Part shown: one piece after another, positions 17,175-26,919 of the stretch
How the letters are laid out: each line of letters begins with the position of its first letter
Numbering within the stretch: the first letter of the stretch is position 1
Origin: Microbacterium rhizosphaerae
GTDB lineage: Bacteria > Actinomycetota > Actinomycetes > Actinomycetales > Microbacteriaceae
Reading direction: 5' to 3'
NCBI RefSeq assembly: GCF_034120055.1
Contig: NZ_CP139368.1
Location: 2,232,001 to 2,296,000, forward strand
DNA: 64,000 bases
The notes under the pieces: model-generated
The model's database searches: none
Told to the model about the DNA's origin: nothing
What the model saw: only the letters and a program-made list of their open reading frames with translations
Made by a program: the position numbers and the translations under genes

Positions 17175-18022
17175 CCGCGACTCTCGCGCTGAATGCGCAG
17201 ACGGCCATGCTCGTCGAGCGCGCGGTCGAGGTGCTGGGCGGGCGGCGCGTCGCCGTCCTGACCGGTGCGGGCGTGTCGACGGACTCCGGCATCCCCGACT
17301 ATCGCGGCGAGGGCGCTCCCGTCCGGACGCCGATGACCGTCGACCGGTTCCTGGAATCGGATGCTGCGCGCCGCCGCTACTGGGTCGGCAGCCAGCTCGG
17401 CTGGCGCGCCTTCTCGAGCGCCGACCCCAACTCGGGGCATGAGGCTCTGGCCCGCCTCGAGAGCGACGGCGTCGTCACCGGCGTCATCACGCAGAACGTC
17501 GACGGCCTCCACTTGCGGGCAGGCACCCGGCGCCTGGTCGAGCTGCACGGGACGATGCGCCGCATCCAGTGCCTGCGCTGCGGCCAGATCTTCGACCGGC
17601 GGGATGTCTCGGCGCGCATCGACGCCGACAACCCCTGGCTGGCGCGCGACGGCGAGATCGTCCTCGGCCCGGACGGCGACGTGACGCCCGAGAGCGTCGA
17701 GGACTTCGTCCTGCCGCTGTGCACGGTGTGCGGCGGGACGCTGAAACCGGACGTGGTCTTCTTCGGCGAGTTCATCCCCGCCGGCAAGTTCAAGGAGGCC
17801 GAGCAGCTCGTCCACGCCAGCGAGGCCCTGGTCGTGGCGGGCTCGTCGCTCGTCGTGAACTCCGGGGTGCGCCTCGTCGAGCGCGCCCGGCGCCGGCGCA
17901 TGCCGATCGTCGTCGTCAACCGCGGCGTGACGCGCGCGGACCCGTGGGCGGCGGTGAAGATCGACGCCGGCACCACGGAGGTGCTGAGCGCCCTGTCCGA
18001 TCGTCTCCCCGCCGCTCGTTAG
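17171..18022 (+). CDS. SIR2-family NAD-dependent protein deacylase
   Basis: A 283-residue sirtuin. The NAD-binding motif GAGVSTDSGIPDYRG (about 32-46) is the class II, SIRT4-like form. TQNVDGLH (107-114) and the catalytic His126 in ELHGT follow, with zinc cysteines C134/C137 and C184/C187. It removes acyl groups from lysines using NAD. Its ATG overlaps the stop of the leader ORF; a weak AGGAAG is the only ribosome site of its own. Its TAG stop forms part of the -10 hexamer of the next gene. Confidence 0.93.
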   Translation: MTATLALNAQTAMLVERAVEVLGGRRVAVLTGAGVSTDSGIPDYRGEGAPVRTPMTVDRFLESDAARRRYWVGSQLGWRAFSSADPNSGHEALARLESDGVVTGVITQNVDGLHLRAGTRRLVELHGTMRRIQCLRCGQIFDRRDVSARIDADNPWLARDGEIVLGPDGDVTPESVEDFVLPLCTVCGGTLKPDVVFFGEFIPAGKFKEAEQLVHASEALVVAGSSLVVNSGVRLVERARRRRMPIVVVNRGVTRADPWAAVKIDAGTTEVLSALSDRLPAAR

Positions 18023-18025
18023 GCT
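18020..18025 (+). promoter_or_regulatory. -10 hexamer, leaderless histidine phosphatase
   Basis: TAGGCT, whose first three bases are the sirtuin TAG stop. The ATG follows 6 nt later at 18032. Confidence 0.6.
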
Positions 18026-18031
18026 CGAGTC

Positions 18032-18637
18032 ATGACCGTCCTGACCCTCGTGCGCCATGGCGAGACCGAGTGGAACCGCGCGCGACGCATCCAGGGACTG
18101 ACGGACATCCCGCTGAACGACACGGGACGGGCGCAGGCGCGGGATGCCGCGACCGGCCTCCTGCACCACCTCGATCCGACGGTTCCCGTCGTCGTCGCGG
18201 CGAGCGATCTGGCCCGCGCGCGGGAGACCGCCGAGATCATCGCGGAGACGCTGGGAGCGGCGACGCCGCGCCTGTACCCGGATCTGCGCGAGCGAGGCTA
18301 CGGCCAGGCGGAGGGCGTCGGCATCGACGAGTTCGCGCAGCGCTGGGGGGCGTGGCACTCCGCCGAGGTGCCGGACGCGGAGACGCGCGACGACCTGCGC
18401 GTGCGCGCGCTGCGCGGGCTGCGCGCGGCTGTCGCCGATGCGCGTTCCTCCGTCGGAGCACCGGCGCCCACGCTCGTGATCGTGAGCCACGGCGCGCTCA
18501 TCCGCGAGGTCATCCATCATGCGTCGGGCGGCACTCTCCCCCGCGACGGCGAACGCCTGCCGAACGGCTCCGCGCACCGCGTCATGTGGGAGCGCGATCG
18601 GATGCGGCTGCTCTCCTACACCGCCGGCATCGACTGA
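18032..18637 (+). CDS. Histidine phosphatase (phosphoglycerate mutase-like)
   Basis: A 201-residue branch 1 histidine phosphatase. The phosphohistidine motif LVRHGETEWN is at residues 6-15 and the second catalytic His is in VSHGALIR. The length and lack of mutase inserts favour a broad phosphatase over glycolytic mutase. It follows the sirtuin by 9 bp but has its own leaderless promoter signal. Confidence 0.9.
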   Translation: MTVLTLVRHGETEWNRARRIQGLTDIPLNDTGRAQARDAATGLLHHLDPTVPVVVAASDLARARETAEIIAETLGAATPRLYPDLRERGYGQAEGVGIDEFAQRWGAWHSAEVPDAETRDDLRVRALRGLRAAVADARSSVGAPAPTLVIVSHGALIREVIHHASGGTLPRDGERLPNGSAHRVMWERDRMRLLSYTAGID

Positions 18638-18648
18638 CGCGGGCCGGA

Positions 18649-18666
18649 TCGATCGGGTCCGATCGA
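18649..18666. terminator. Short hairpin between convergent genes
   Basis: An 8-bp perfect inverted repeat TCGATCGG-GT-CCGATCGA between the phosphatase and the CitE-like gene. The 2-nt centre means the inner pair must open, so it is a modest terminator. Confidence 0.45.
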
Positions 18667-18682
18667 CGCGGGCTGGATCGGC

Positions 18683-19492
18683 TCAGAGTCTGTCGAGCAC
18701 GCGTCGAGCATGCCGCAGCACGGGCTCGTCGACCATCCGCCCCTCGAACGCGAAGACGCCCCGCTCCCCGTCGGCCGCCGCGAGCACGGCTCGCGCCCAC
18801 TCGGCCTCCGCCGCGGTCGGCCGGTAGGCCTCGCGGATGACGTCCACCTGGCTGGGATGGATGCAGGCTGTCGCCGCGAAACCGGAGGCCGCGGCATCCC
18901 TCGCCTCTCGTCGCTGTCCCTTCACGTCGGCGATGTCGAGGTGCACCGCGTCGATGGCGACCTTGCCGTGGGCGCCGGCTGCCACGAGAACGCGCGAGCG
19001 GGCGTAGCGCGCGACATCGCGGTAACGGCGCCGGTCGTTTCGGCTCGCCGTCCCGCCGAGGGACGCGACGAGGTCCTCGGCGCCCCACATGAGAGCCGTC
19101 ACGCGCTCCAGGGCGGCGATCCGGTCGGCATTCTCGACGCCCCGCGCGCTCTCGCAGAGGGCGACGACCGAGAAGCGAGGGTCGATGGCCGCGATGCGCT
19201 GCGGCGACTCCGCCTTCGCGAGCATGATCGTGCGGTGATCCGTATGCGACAGGGTCGCCATGTCGTCGGCGAAGTCGTGCGAGCCGACGGGATTGACCCG
19301 CACGATCACCCGGTCGGGCTCCAGTTCGGCGTCGATCAGAGCACCTCGGGCAGCCGCCTTGTCGGCGGGCGCGACGGCGTCCTCGAGGTCGACGATGACG
19401 GCGTCGGCCCGCTCGAGCGCCTTGGCGTAGCGCTCGGGCCGGTCGGCGGGGCAGAACAGGATCGCGGGACCGCAGCCGAAGGGCCCGGTCAT
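18683..19492 (-). CDS. CitE-like beta-hydroxyacyl-CoA lyase
   Basis: A 269-residue TIM-barrel HpcH/HpaI aldolase (CitE-like). Family motifs are FCPADRPER, VDLEDAV, the Arg in VIVRVN, Glu in LCESARG and Asp in GAEDLVASLGG. Its order with MaoC, FadE, AccA and AccD matches Rv2498c-Rv2502c. The mycobacterial enzyme is reported to cleave (R)-HMG-CoA and (S)-citramalyl-CoA. By inference it catalyses the final lyase step of leucine breakdown here, giving acetyl-CoA and acetoacetate. The ATG overlaps the maoC stop. Confidence 0.9.
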   Translation of the reverse strand: MTGPFGCGPAILFCPADRPERYAKALERADAVIVDLEDAVAPADKAAARGALIDAELEPDRVIVRVNPVGSHDFADDMATLSHTDHRTIMLAKAESPQRIAAIDPRFSVVALCESARGVENADRIAALERVTALMWGAEDLVASLGGTASRNDRRRYRDVARYARSRVLVAAGAHGKVAIDAVHLDIADVKGQRREARDAAASGFAATACIHPSQVDVIREAYRPTAAEAEWARAVLAAADGERGVFAFEGRMVDEPVLRHARRVLDRL

Positions 19493-20016
19493 GCGTGGCT
19501 GTCCAGGATCGTGGCGTCGTCGGCCTCGCCGTCCTCGTCGTTCGCGGAACCCGCAGGGCGGCACCACATGAGCGCCACCCGCGTCGCCGTCGCCACGACC
19601 ACCCCGTCCTGGTTGCGACCGGTGTGCACCATGGTGACGATCCCCTGGCCCGGACGCGACGCCGACAGCCGCGCGGCGGTGATCTCGGTCTCGGTGTAGA
19701 GCGTGTCCCCCGCGAACAGCGGGGCGGGAAAGCTGATGTCCCCCAGCCCCAGCTGCGCGACGAGCGTGCCCTGCGTCAGCTGCGAGACGGATGCGCCCAC
19801 CATCGTGGCGAGCGTCCACATGGAGTTCATGAGGCGCTGGCCGAACGGCTGGGTCGCCGAGTACGCGGCATCCAGATGCAGTGCCTGCGTGTTCATGGTG
19901 AGAGACGAGAACAGGACGTTGTCGGCCTCGGTGGCGGTGCGTCCGGGGCGGTGCAGGTAGCGTGCGCCCACCTCGAACTCCTCGAACCACAGGCCGCGCT
20001 GCTCGATCACGGACAT
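19489..20016 (-). CDS. MaoC-family hotdog enoyl-CoA hydratase
   Basis: A 175-residue hotdog-fold protein with the hydratase pattern of Asp and His around ALHLDAAY (about 46-53), followed by PFGQRLMNSM. It matches Rv2499c in position. The inferred role is hydration of 3-methylglutaconyl-CoA to (R)-3-hydroxy-3-methylglutaryl-CoA for the CitE-like lyase. It starts 4 bp after the dehydrogenase stop without a ribosome site. A TAGCGT hexamer overlapping that stop lies 6 nt before the ATG, so an internal leaderless start is possible. Confidence 0.88.
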   Translation of the reverse strand: MSVIEQRGLWFEEFEVGARYLHRPGRTATEADNVLFSSLTMNTQALHLDAAYSATQPFGQRLMNSMWTLATMVGASVSQLTQGTLVAQLGLGDISFPAPLFAGDTLYTETEITAARLSASRPGQGIVTMVHTGRNQDGVVVATATRVALMWCRPAGSANDEDGEADDATILDSHA

Positions 20017-20020
20017 ATCG

Positions 20021-21172
20021 TCACGCTACTCCGAGGGCCCGGGCGATCACGAGCAGCTGCACCTCGCTGGTGCCCTCGCCGATCTCGAGGATCTTCGAGT
20101 CGCGGTAGTGGCGGGCGACGAGGAACTCGTTCATGAAGCCGTTGCCGCCGAACAGCTGAGTGGCGTCACGCGCGTTGTCCATCGCCGCATCGCTCGCGGT
20201 GAGCTTCGCGATCGCGGCCTCGGTCTTGAACGGGCGGCCGTTGTCGCGCAGGCGCGCCGCGTGGTGCCAGGCGAGGCGGGCATTGTGCACGCGCGCCTGC
20301 ATGCGCGCGAGCAGGAACTGCACGTGCTGGCGCGTCGACAGCGAGCTGCCGAAGACCGTACGGCTCTGGGAGTATGCGAGGGCCTCTTCGAGGCATCCCT
20401 CCGCCGCACCCGTCGAGAGCGCAGCGATGGCGATGCGCCCCTCGTCGAGCGTCTGCAGGAAGTTCGCGAAACCGCGCCCTTCCTGTCCGAGCAGGTTCTC
20501 CTCGGGGACGCGGGCATCCGAGAAGGTGAGGGGATGCGTGTCGGATGCGTGCCACCCGACCTTGTCGTACGCCGGCTCCACGGTGAAGCCGGGGGTGCCG
20601 TTGGGCACGATGATCGTGGAGATCTGCTTGCGCCCGCCGCTCTCGCCGGTGACCGCCGTCACCGTCACGAACCGGGTGATGGCGGTGCCCGAGTTCGTGA
20701 TGAACTGCTTCGTCCCGTTGACGACCCACTCCGCGCCGTCGCGGCGGGCCGTGGTGCGCGTCGCGCCGGCATCCGATCCCGCCTCGGGTTCGGTGAGACC
20801 GAATCCCGCCAGTGCGCGCGCGGACAGCAGGTCGGGCAGGTGCTCGGCCTTCTGCGCATCCGTGCCGAACATGTAGACCGGCATCGCGCCGAGGCACGTG
20901 GCCGCCTCCAGCGTGATCGCGATGGACTGGTCCACGCGGGCGAGACCCTCGATCGCGAGGCACAGCGCGAAGAAGTCGCCGCCCTGTCCGCCGACCTCCT
21001 CGGGGAAGGGAAGGCCGAAGAGTCCGAGCTCGCCCATCTGCGCCACGATGTCGAGCGGCAGCTCGTGGTCGCGGTCCGCCTGGTACGACCGCGGAGCGAC
21101 GACCTCGTCCGCGAACTCGCGGACCAGTCCTGCGAGCTCCTGCTCGTCGTCGGTGAGAGTGCTGTCGATCAT
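20021..21172 (-). CDS. Acyl-CoA dehydrogenase, isovaleryl-CoA type by context
   Basis: A 383-residue FAD enzyme with the three-domain acyl-CoA dehydrogenase layout. Signatures are GFGLTEPEAGSDA (FAD/substrate loop), QLFGGNGF near the C-terminus and the closing IGEGTSEVQ. It oxidises an acyl-CoA to the enoyl-CoA and passes electrons to ETF. Position equals fadE19 (Rv2500c), beside a methylcrotonyl-type carboxylase, which suggests isovaleryl-CoA. GAGGAG precedes the ATG by 5 nt. Confidence 0.95.
   Translation of the reverse strand: MIDSTLTDDEQELAGLVREFADEVVAPRSYQADRDHELPLDIVAQMGELGLFGLPFPEEVGGQGGDFFALCLAIEGLARVDQSIAITLEAATCLGAMPVYMFGTDAQKAEHLPDLLSARALAGFGLTEPEAGSDAGATRTTARRDGAEWVVNGTKQFITNSGTAITRFVTVTAVTGESGGRKQISTIIVPNGTPGFTVEPAYDKVGWHASDTHPLTFSDARVPEENLLGQEGRGFANFLQTLDEGRIAIAALSTGAAEGCLEEALAYSQSRTVFGSSLSTRQHVQFLLARMQARVHNARLAWHHAARLRDNGRPFKTEAAIAKLTASDAAMDNARDATQLFGGNGFMNEFLVARHYRDSKILEIGEGTSEVQLLVIARALGVA
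20023..20028 (-). promoter_or_regulatory. Possible internal -10 hexamer before maoC
   Basis: TAGCGT, overlapping the TGA stop of the acyl-CoA dehydrogenase. It is followed by 6 nt and the maoC ATG. Confidence 0.4.
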
Positions 21173-21188
21173 GGTTCTCCTCGGGATG

Positions 21189-23192
21189 TCAGTCGCCTGC
21201 GGATGCGGCGGAGTCTGCGGATTCGGGGGCGGGCGCATCGACCCGCGCGATCTTCTCGCCGAGGCGCACCTGCGCCCCGGCGCTGACCGAGAGGGTGACG
21301 ACCCCGTCATGCGGTGCCGTCACGGGATGCTCCATCTTCATGGCCTCGATGGTCGCGATGCGGTCGCCGGCAGTGACGGAGTCGCCGTCGACGACGTGCA
21401 CGGCGACGACGGCACCCGGCATCGGCGCCCGCAGGTCCGGGTCGGCTGCGCCGTCGCCGCGGCCGCGCTGAGCCAGCCGGATGTCGGCCGCCTGGCGGCG
21501 GGTCACGGGACGCAGGGTGGTCGTGACGCCGTCGGCATGCACCCAGAGCCGTCCGTCGGCGTCGCGGGCGAGCGGCAGGTCGCGTCCCGCTCGAGCGGGA
21601 GGGGGCACAGGCGACGCCGTCACGAGACGGCCGTCGGATGTCTCGAAGCTCTCGAGGAGCGCGACCGCCGGGGCACCCGCGCGCCACCCCGAGCGTGACA
21701 GCCACAACGGCGAGGCGTGCTGCACACGACCCTCTGCCGTCGCCGCATCCGCCGCCGCGATCACGGTGGCCGCGGCCGACAGCGCAGCAGCCGACGGCTC
21801 CGGGTCGGTGTAGGGCGGCAGTCGGTCGATGAGTCCGGTGTCGAGGTCGCCCGCCACGACGGCGGGGTCGTTCAGCAGCGTGCGGAGGAAGCCGATGTTC
21901 GTCTCCACGCCGAGCAGCACCGTGTCGCCCAGCGCGCGGTCGAGGGCCGCGACGGCGCCCGCCCGGTCGTCGGCGTGCGCGATGACCTTCGCGATCATCG
22001 GGTCGTAGTCGGCGGTGACGACGGAGCCGGTCTCGACCGCTGCATCCGTCCGCGCCTCCACGGACGGCCGCCACACGAGCACGTGCCCGGTCTGCGGCAG
22101 GAATCCGCGCGCCGGGCTCTCGGCGTACACGCGCGCCTCGATGGCGTGTCCGGTGAGCACCACGTCGTCCTGGTCGAGCGGCAGCGGCTCGCCGGCGGCG
22201 GTGCGCAGCTGCAGCTCGACGAGATCGAGACCCGTGACGAGCTCGGTCACCGGGTGCTCCACCTGCAGGCGCGTGTTCATCTCGATGAAGAAGAAGTCGT
22301 CGGGGCGATCCCCGGCGACGAGGAACTCGACGGTCCCGGCGCCGACGTAGTCCACGCTGGCCGCCGCCGCGCACGCCGCTGCACCCAGTCGCGCGCGCGT
22401 CGCCGCGTCGATCACGGGTGAGGGAGCCTCCTCGACGACCTTCTGATGCCGGCGCTGGAGTGTGCACTCCCGCTCCCCGAGATGGATGACGTGTCCGTGT
22501 GCATCCGCCATCACCTGCACCTCGATGTGCCGGGGACGCTCGATGAGGCGCTCGAGGAGCAAGGTGTCGTCGCCGAAGGCCGCGGCCGACACGCGTCGCG
22601 CCGTGGCGAGCGCGGGCCGCAGCTCGGCCGCGGACCGCACGACCTGCATGCCCTTGCCGCCGCCGCCGGCCGACGGCTTCACGAGCAGCGGATAGCCGGC
22701 GGCATCCGCCCGCGCCGCGACCTCGTCGTCGGACATCCCCGCGGCACTGAACCCCGGCACGATCGGCACGCCGTGGGAGGCGACATGGTCGCGCGCACGG
22801 ATCTTGTCGCCCATGACCTCGAGCGCCCGTTCGCCCGGCCCGATGAACACGATGCCGGCATCGGCGCACGCCCGGGCGAACGCCGCATTCTCGGAGAGGA
22901 AGCCGTAGCCGGGATGGATGGCCTGAGCGCCCGCAGACTGCGCCGCCGCGATCACCGCGCCGATGTCGAGATACGATTCCGCCGCCGCTGCCGGCCCGAT
23001 CCGCACCGCGGTGTCGGCTTCCCGCACGTGCGGAGCGTCGGCGTCCGCGTCGCTGAACACGGCGACGGAGCGGATGCCGAGTCGGCGCAGCGTGCGGATC
23101 ACGCGTTGCGCGATCTCACCGCGATTGGCGACGAGGACGGTGTCGAACCCCTCGACAGGCTCGGGGACCGATTCGGCTGGGCGGGTGATCAT
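21189..23192 (-). CDS. Acyl-CoA carboxylase alpha (biotin) subunit, MCC-like
   Basis: A 667-residue fusion of biotin carboxylase and biotin carrier. The ATP-grasp loop [22 protein letters not shown] and the C-terminal EAMKMEHP with biotinyl Lys619 are clear. It carboxylates biotin with ATP and bicarbonate, then hands CO2 to the beta subunit. The first 12 residues after the start (including VPEPVEG) are encoded by a dispersed-repeat-like sequence and are absent from typical homologues, whose conserved part begins at [11 protein letters not shown]. It equals accA1 (Rv2501c). Confidence 0.95.
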   Translation of the reverse strand: MITRPAESVPEPVEGFDTVLVANRGEIAQRVIRTLRRLGIRSVAVFSDADADAPHVREADTAVRIGPAAAAESYLDIGAVIAAAQSAGAQAIHPGYGFLSENAAFARACADAGIVFIGPGERALEVMGDKIRARDHVASHGVPIVPGFSAAGMSDDEVAARADAAGYPLLVKPSAGGGGKGMQVVRSAAELRPALATARRVSAAAFGDDTLLLERLIERPRHIEVQVMADAHGHVIHLGERECTLQRRHQKVVEEAPSPVIDAATRARLGAAACAAAASVDYVGAGTVEFLVAGDRPDDFFFIEMNTRLQVEHPVTELVTGLDLVELQLRTAAGEPLPLDQDDVVLTGHAIEARVYAESPARGFLPQTGHVLVWRPSVEARTDAAVETGSVVTADYDPMIAKVIAHADDRAGAVAALDRALGDTVLLGVETNIGFLRTLLNDPAVVAGDLDTGLIDRLPPYTDPEPSAAALSAAATVIAAADAATAEGRVQHASPLWLSRSGWRAGAPAVALLESFETSDGRLVTASPVPPPARAGRDLPLARDADGRLWVHADGVTTTLRPVTRRQAADIRLAQRGRGDGAADPDLRAPMPGAVVAVHVVDGDSVTAGDRIATIEAMKMEHPVTAPHDGVVTLSVSAGAQVRLGEKIARVDAPAPESADSAASAGD
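23141..23173 (-). repeat. Dispersed-repeat-like element encoding VPEPVEG
   Basis: The core at 23150-23170 resembles, from memory, a short repeat common in Microbacteriaceae and other actinobacteria (consensus like CTTCGACAAGCTCAGGGACC). Here it lies inside the coding sequence just after the start codon. Confidence 0.5.
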
Positions 23193-23197
23193 GGGGC

Positions 23198-24826
<1,629 letters not shown>

Positions 24827-24862
24827 GCCATCTCCCTCGACGTCACGATCGCATCACGTCCG

Positions 24863-24892
24863 TTGAACGGACCGCAGATGCGCGGTTAGTGT
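24863..24892 (+). promoter_or_regulatory. tetR promoter
   Basis: -35 TTGAAC (24863-24868), 18-nt spacer, -10 TAGTGT (24887-24892). The -10 lies inside the upstream palindrome, as expected for autorepression. Confidence 0.6.
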
Positions 24893-24900
24893 TCATTAAC
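24885..24900. promoter_or_regulatory. Palindromic operator 1 (TetR-type)
   Basis: GTTAGTGTTCATTAAC, an imperfect inverted repeat (7-bp arms with one mismatch), overlapping the tetR -10. A second copy starts 27 bp further on. Confidence 0.65.
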
Positions 24901-24911
24901 CTCTCGCCCAT

Positions 24912-24927
24912 GTTAGTGAGGATTAAC
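24912..24927. promoter_or_regulatory. Palindromic operator 2 (TetR-type)
   Basis: GTTAGTGAGGATTAAC, sharing GTTAGTG and ATTAAC with operator 1. It ends 4 nt before the tetR ATG, where a ribosome site would lie. Confidence 0.65.
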
Positions 24928-24931
24928 TGAA

Positions 24932-25531
24932 ATGCCAAGGGGAGCCACCGAGCGCCGCCGCGCGAAATCGGATCGTCAGGCCGCGCTCGTGCGCGAAGCC
25001 GCCCGCCTGTTCGCGGACCGCGGCTTCAGCGGTGTGAGTCTCGAGGACCTCGGCGCAGCCGTCGGGGTCAGCGGCCCGGCCGTGTACCGACACTTCGCGA
25101 ACAAGCAGGCCCTCCTCGGAGCGATCCTGATCGGCGTCAGCGAGGGCCTGCGCGACGGCGGTCGGGCCGTGGTCGCCCAGCACGACGAGGCGCGGCGGCA
25201 GCTGGACGCGCTCGTCGACTTCCACGTCGACTTCGCGCTCGACGAGCCCGACGTCATCCGGGTCCAGGACCGCGACCTCGCCAGCCTGTCCGACCGGGAC
25301 AGGTCGCAGGTCCGTCATCTGCAGCGCGAGTACATCGACACCTGGATCGGGGTGCTGCGGGAGGTTCATCCCGGGCGCTCCGAGGGCGATCTGCGTGTGC
25401 GCGCCCACGCCTGCTTCGGCCTCATCAACTCCACGCCGTACAGCCTGCGCGCATCGCGCGCCGCCTCCGTCGACGACGCCGTCGTGCGCGATGTGCTGCA
25501 CGACATGGCGATCGCGGCGCTGTCCGCCTGA
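24932..25531 (+). CDS. TetR/AcrR-family regulator of leucine-degradation operon
   Basis: A 199-residue regulator. The helix-turn-helix covers about residues 27-60 (FSGVSLEDLGAAVGVSGPAVYRHFANKQAL), followed by an all-helical ligand domain. It is divergent from accD, as Rv2506 is from the equivalent mycobacterial cluster. Two palindromes in the 105-bp gap suggest that it controls both itself and the accD-citE operon. The inducer is presumably an acyl-CoA of the pathway (inference). No Shine-Dalgarno is seen; operator 2 occupies that site. Confidence 0.92.
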   Translation: MPRGATERRRAKSDRQAALVREAARLFADRGFSGVSLEDLGAAVGVSGPAVYRHFANKQALLGAILIGVSEGLRDGGRAVVAQHDEARRQLDALVDFHVDFALDEPDVIRVQDRDLASLSDRDRSQVRHLQREYIDTWIGVLREVHPGRSEGDLRVRAHACFGLINSTPYSLRASRAASVDDAVVRDVLHDMAIAALSA

Positions 25532-25547
25532 CAGCGCCGCGATCGCC
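25507..25547. terminator. Perfect 18-bp hairpin ending tetR and bkdC
   Basis: Arms 25507-25524 and 25530-25547 pair perfectly around a 5-nt loop. The left arm is the last coding part of tetR (MAIAALS) and the stop codon straddles the loop. It serves both convergent genes. Confidence 0.8.
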
Positions 25548-25554
25548 GTCGCGC

Positions 25555-26919
25555 TCAGCGCAGCAGCATCGCCCGTCCGGGCTCCCGCAGAACTCCGGCC
25601 ACATCGCGCAGGAAGCGTGCGGCCTGCTCGCCGTCGACCAGCCGGTGGTCGAACGACAGGCTCAGGGTCATGACGTCGCGCAGGGCGATCTCGCCCCGGT
25701 GCTCCCACGGCTGCCGACGCACAGCACCGAGTGCGAGGATGGCGGCCTCGCCCGGGTTGACGATGGGCGTTCCGCCGTCCACTCCGAAGACGCCCACGTT
25801 GGTGATCGTGAACGTTCCGCCGAGCATCGACGCCGGCGTGGTCCGGCCGGCGCGCGCGGTCGCTGCGAGGTCGCGGATCGCGTCGGCGAGGCCGACGAGC
25901 GTCAGCTGCTCGGCATCCCGGATGGTGGGGACCACGAGCCCCCGCTCCGTCGCCGCGGCGATGCCGAGGTTGACGTAGCCGAACTCGACGATCTCCCCCG
26001 CCTGCTCGTCCCACCGCGAGTTGACGCTCGGGGTCGCGCCGAGCGCAAGGCACACGGCCTTCGCGGCGATCGCCATGATGCCGACGCGGTGACCCTCGAG
26101 TGAGCGATCGGCGGCCAGCGAGGCCACGAGCTCGGTCGTCGCGGTCACATCGACCGCGAGGAAAGTCGACGCCTGCGGCGCCGTGAAGGCGCTGCGCACC
26201 ATGGCATCCGCCGTCGCCCTGCGGACGCCGCGGATCGGCGTGCGGGTCTCGCGCGGCCGCGCGCCGACGGACGTCACGACATCGGGCTCGGAGGCGATCG
26301 CCGGGATCGCCTGCGGCGCGGTCATGCGCGCCGCGTAGGCCTCGACGTCGGCGCGGGTGATGATCCCGGTCACGCCGGATGCCTCGACCAGGGCCAGGTC
26401 GACGCCCAGGTCCTTGGCGAGCTTGCGGACGGGCGGCGTGGACCGCGGCCGCTCCATCACGGGCTCGGGGGCCTCGCGCCGCGGCATCGCGTCGTGCGGG
26501 GCGGCCTCGAGCACCGCCGTGTCGGGACCGGAGGCCGCGCGCGCTCCGCGCGCCCTGCGCTGCGGCCGTCCGCCGGCCCGGGGCGCGGCGCCGTAGCCGA
26601 CGAGGTTCGGGACCGCCTTCTCCGCCTCCGCGGGTTCGGCGGCCTCGGCGTGCGCCGGCGCCGCCTCGGCGGGCGCATCCTCACCCGTGTCGATCGTGAT
26701 GACCACGTCGCCGACGGCGAACACGTCGCCCGGCGCGGCGTGCAGCGCCCCCACGGTGCCCGCGTACGGCGATGGCAGTTCGACGACGGCCTTGGCCGTC
26801 TCCACCTCGGCGATCGTCTGGTTCAGGCTGACGGTGTCGCCGGGCGCCACGAGCCACTGCACGAGCTCCGCCTCGGGAAGACCCTCGCCGAGGTCGGGAA
26901 GCCGGAAGTCCTGACTCAT
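25555..26919 (-). CDS. bkdC: Branched-chain 2-oxoacid dehydrogenase E2 (acyltransferase)
   Basis: A 454-residue dihydrolipoamide acyltransferase. It has one lipoyl domain (1-78; lipoyl Lys43 in ETAKAV), an Ala/Pro/Glu-rich linker, a peripheral subunit-binding domain (about 160-195, RKLAKDLGVDL) and a catalytic domain with His425 and Asp429 in FDHRLVDG. It transfers the acyl group from E1 to CoA. The ATG overlaps the bkdB stop (26916-26919). Position matches Rv2495c. An E3 gene is not in the window. Confidence 0.95.
   Translation of the reverse strand: MSQDFRLPDLGEGLPEAELVQWLVAPGDTVSLNQTIAEVETAKAVVELPSPYAGTVGALHAAPGDVFAVGDVVITIDTGEDAPAEAAPAHAEAAEPAEAEKAVPNLVGYGAAPRAGGRPQRRARGARAASGPDTAVLEAAPHDAMPRREAPEPVMERPRSTPPVRKLAKDLGVDLALVEASGVTGIITRADVEAYAARMTAPQAIPAIASEPDVVTSVGARPRETRTPIRGVRRATADAMVRSAFTAPQASTFLAVDVTATTELVASLAADRSLEGHRVGIMAIAAKAVCLALGATPSVNSRWDEQAGEIVEFGYVNLGIAAATERGLVVPTIRDAEQLTLVGLADAIRDLAATARAGRTTPASMLGGTFTITNVGVFGVDGGTPIVNPGEAAILALGAVRRQPWEHRGEIALRDVMTLSLSFDHRLVDGEQAARFLRDVAGVLREPGRAMLLR

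Noticed and set aside
18634..18679. Direct repeat GACGCGGGCYGGATCG after the histidine phosphatase
   Set aside because: Only two short copies; most of the similarity is explained by the terminator-like inverted repeat between them.
25648..25670. A match to the CCTGAGCCTGTCG repeat core within bkdC
   Set aside because: The bases encode MTLSLSFDHR, the conserved E2 catalytic region, so the likeness to the dispersed repeat is explained by the protein sequence.
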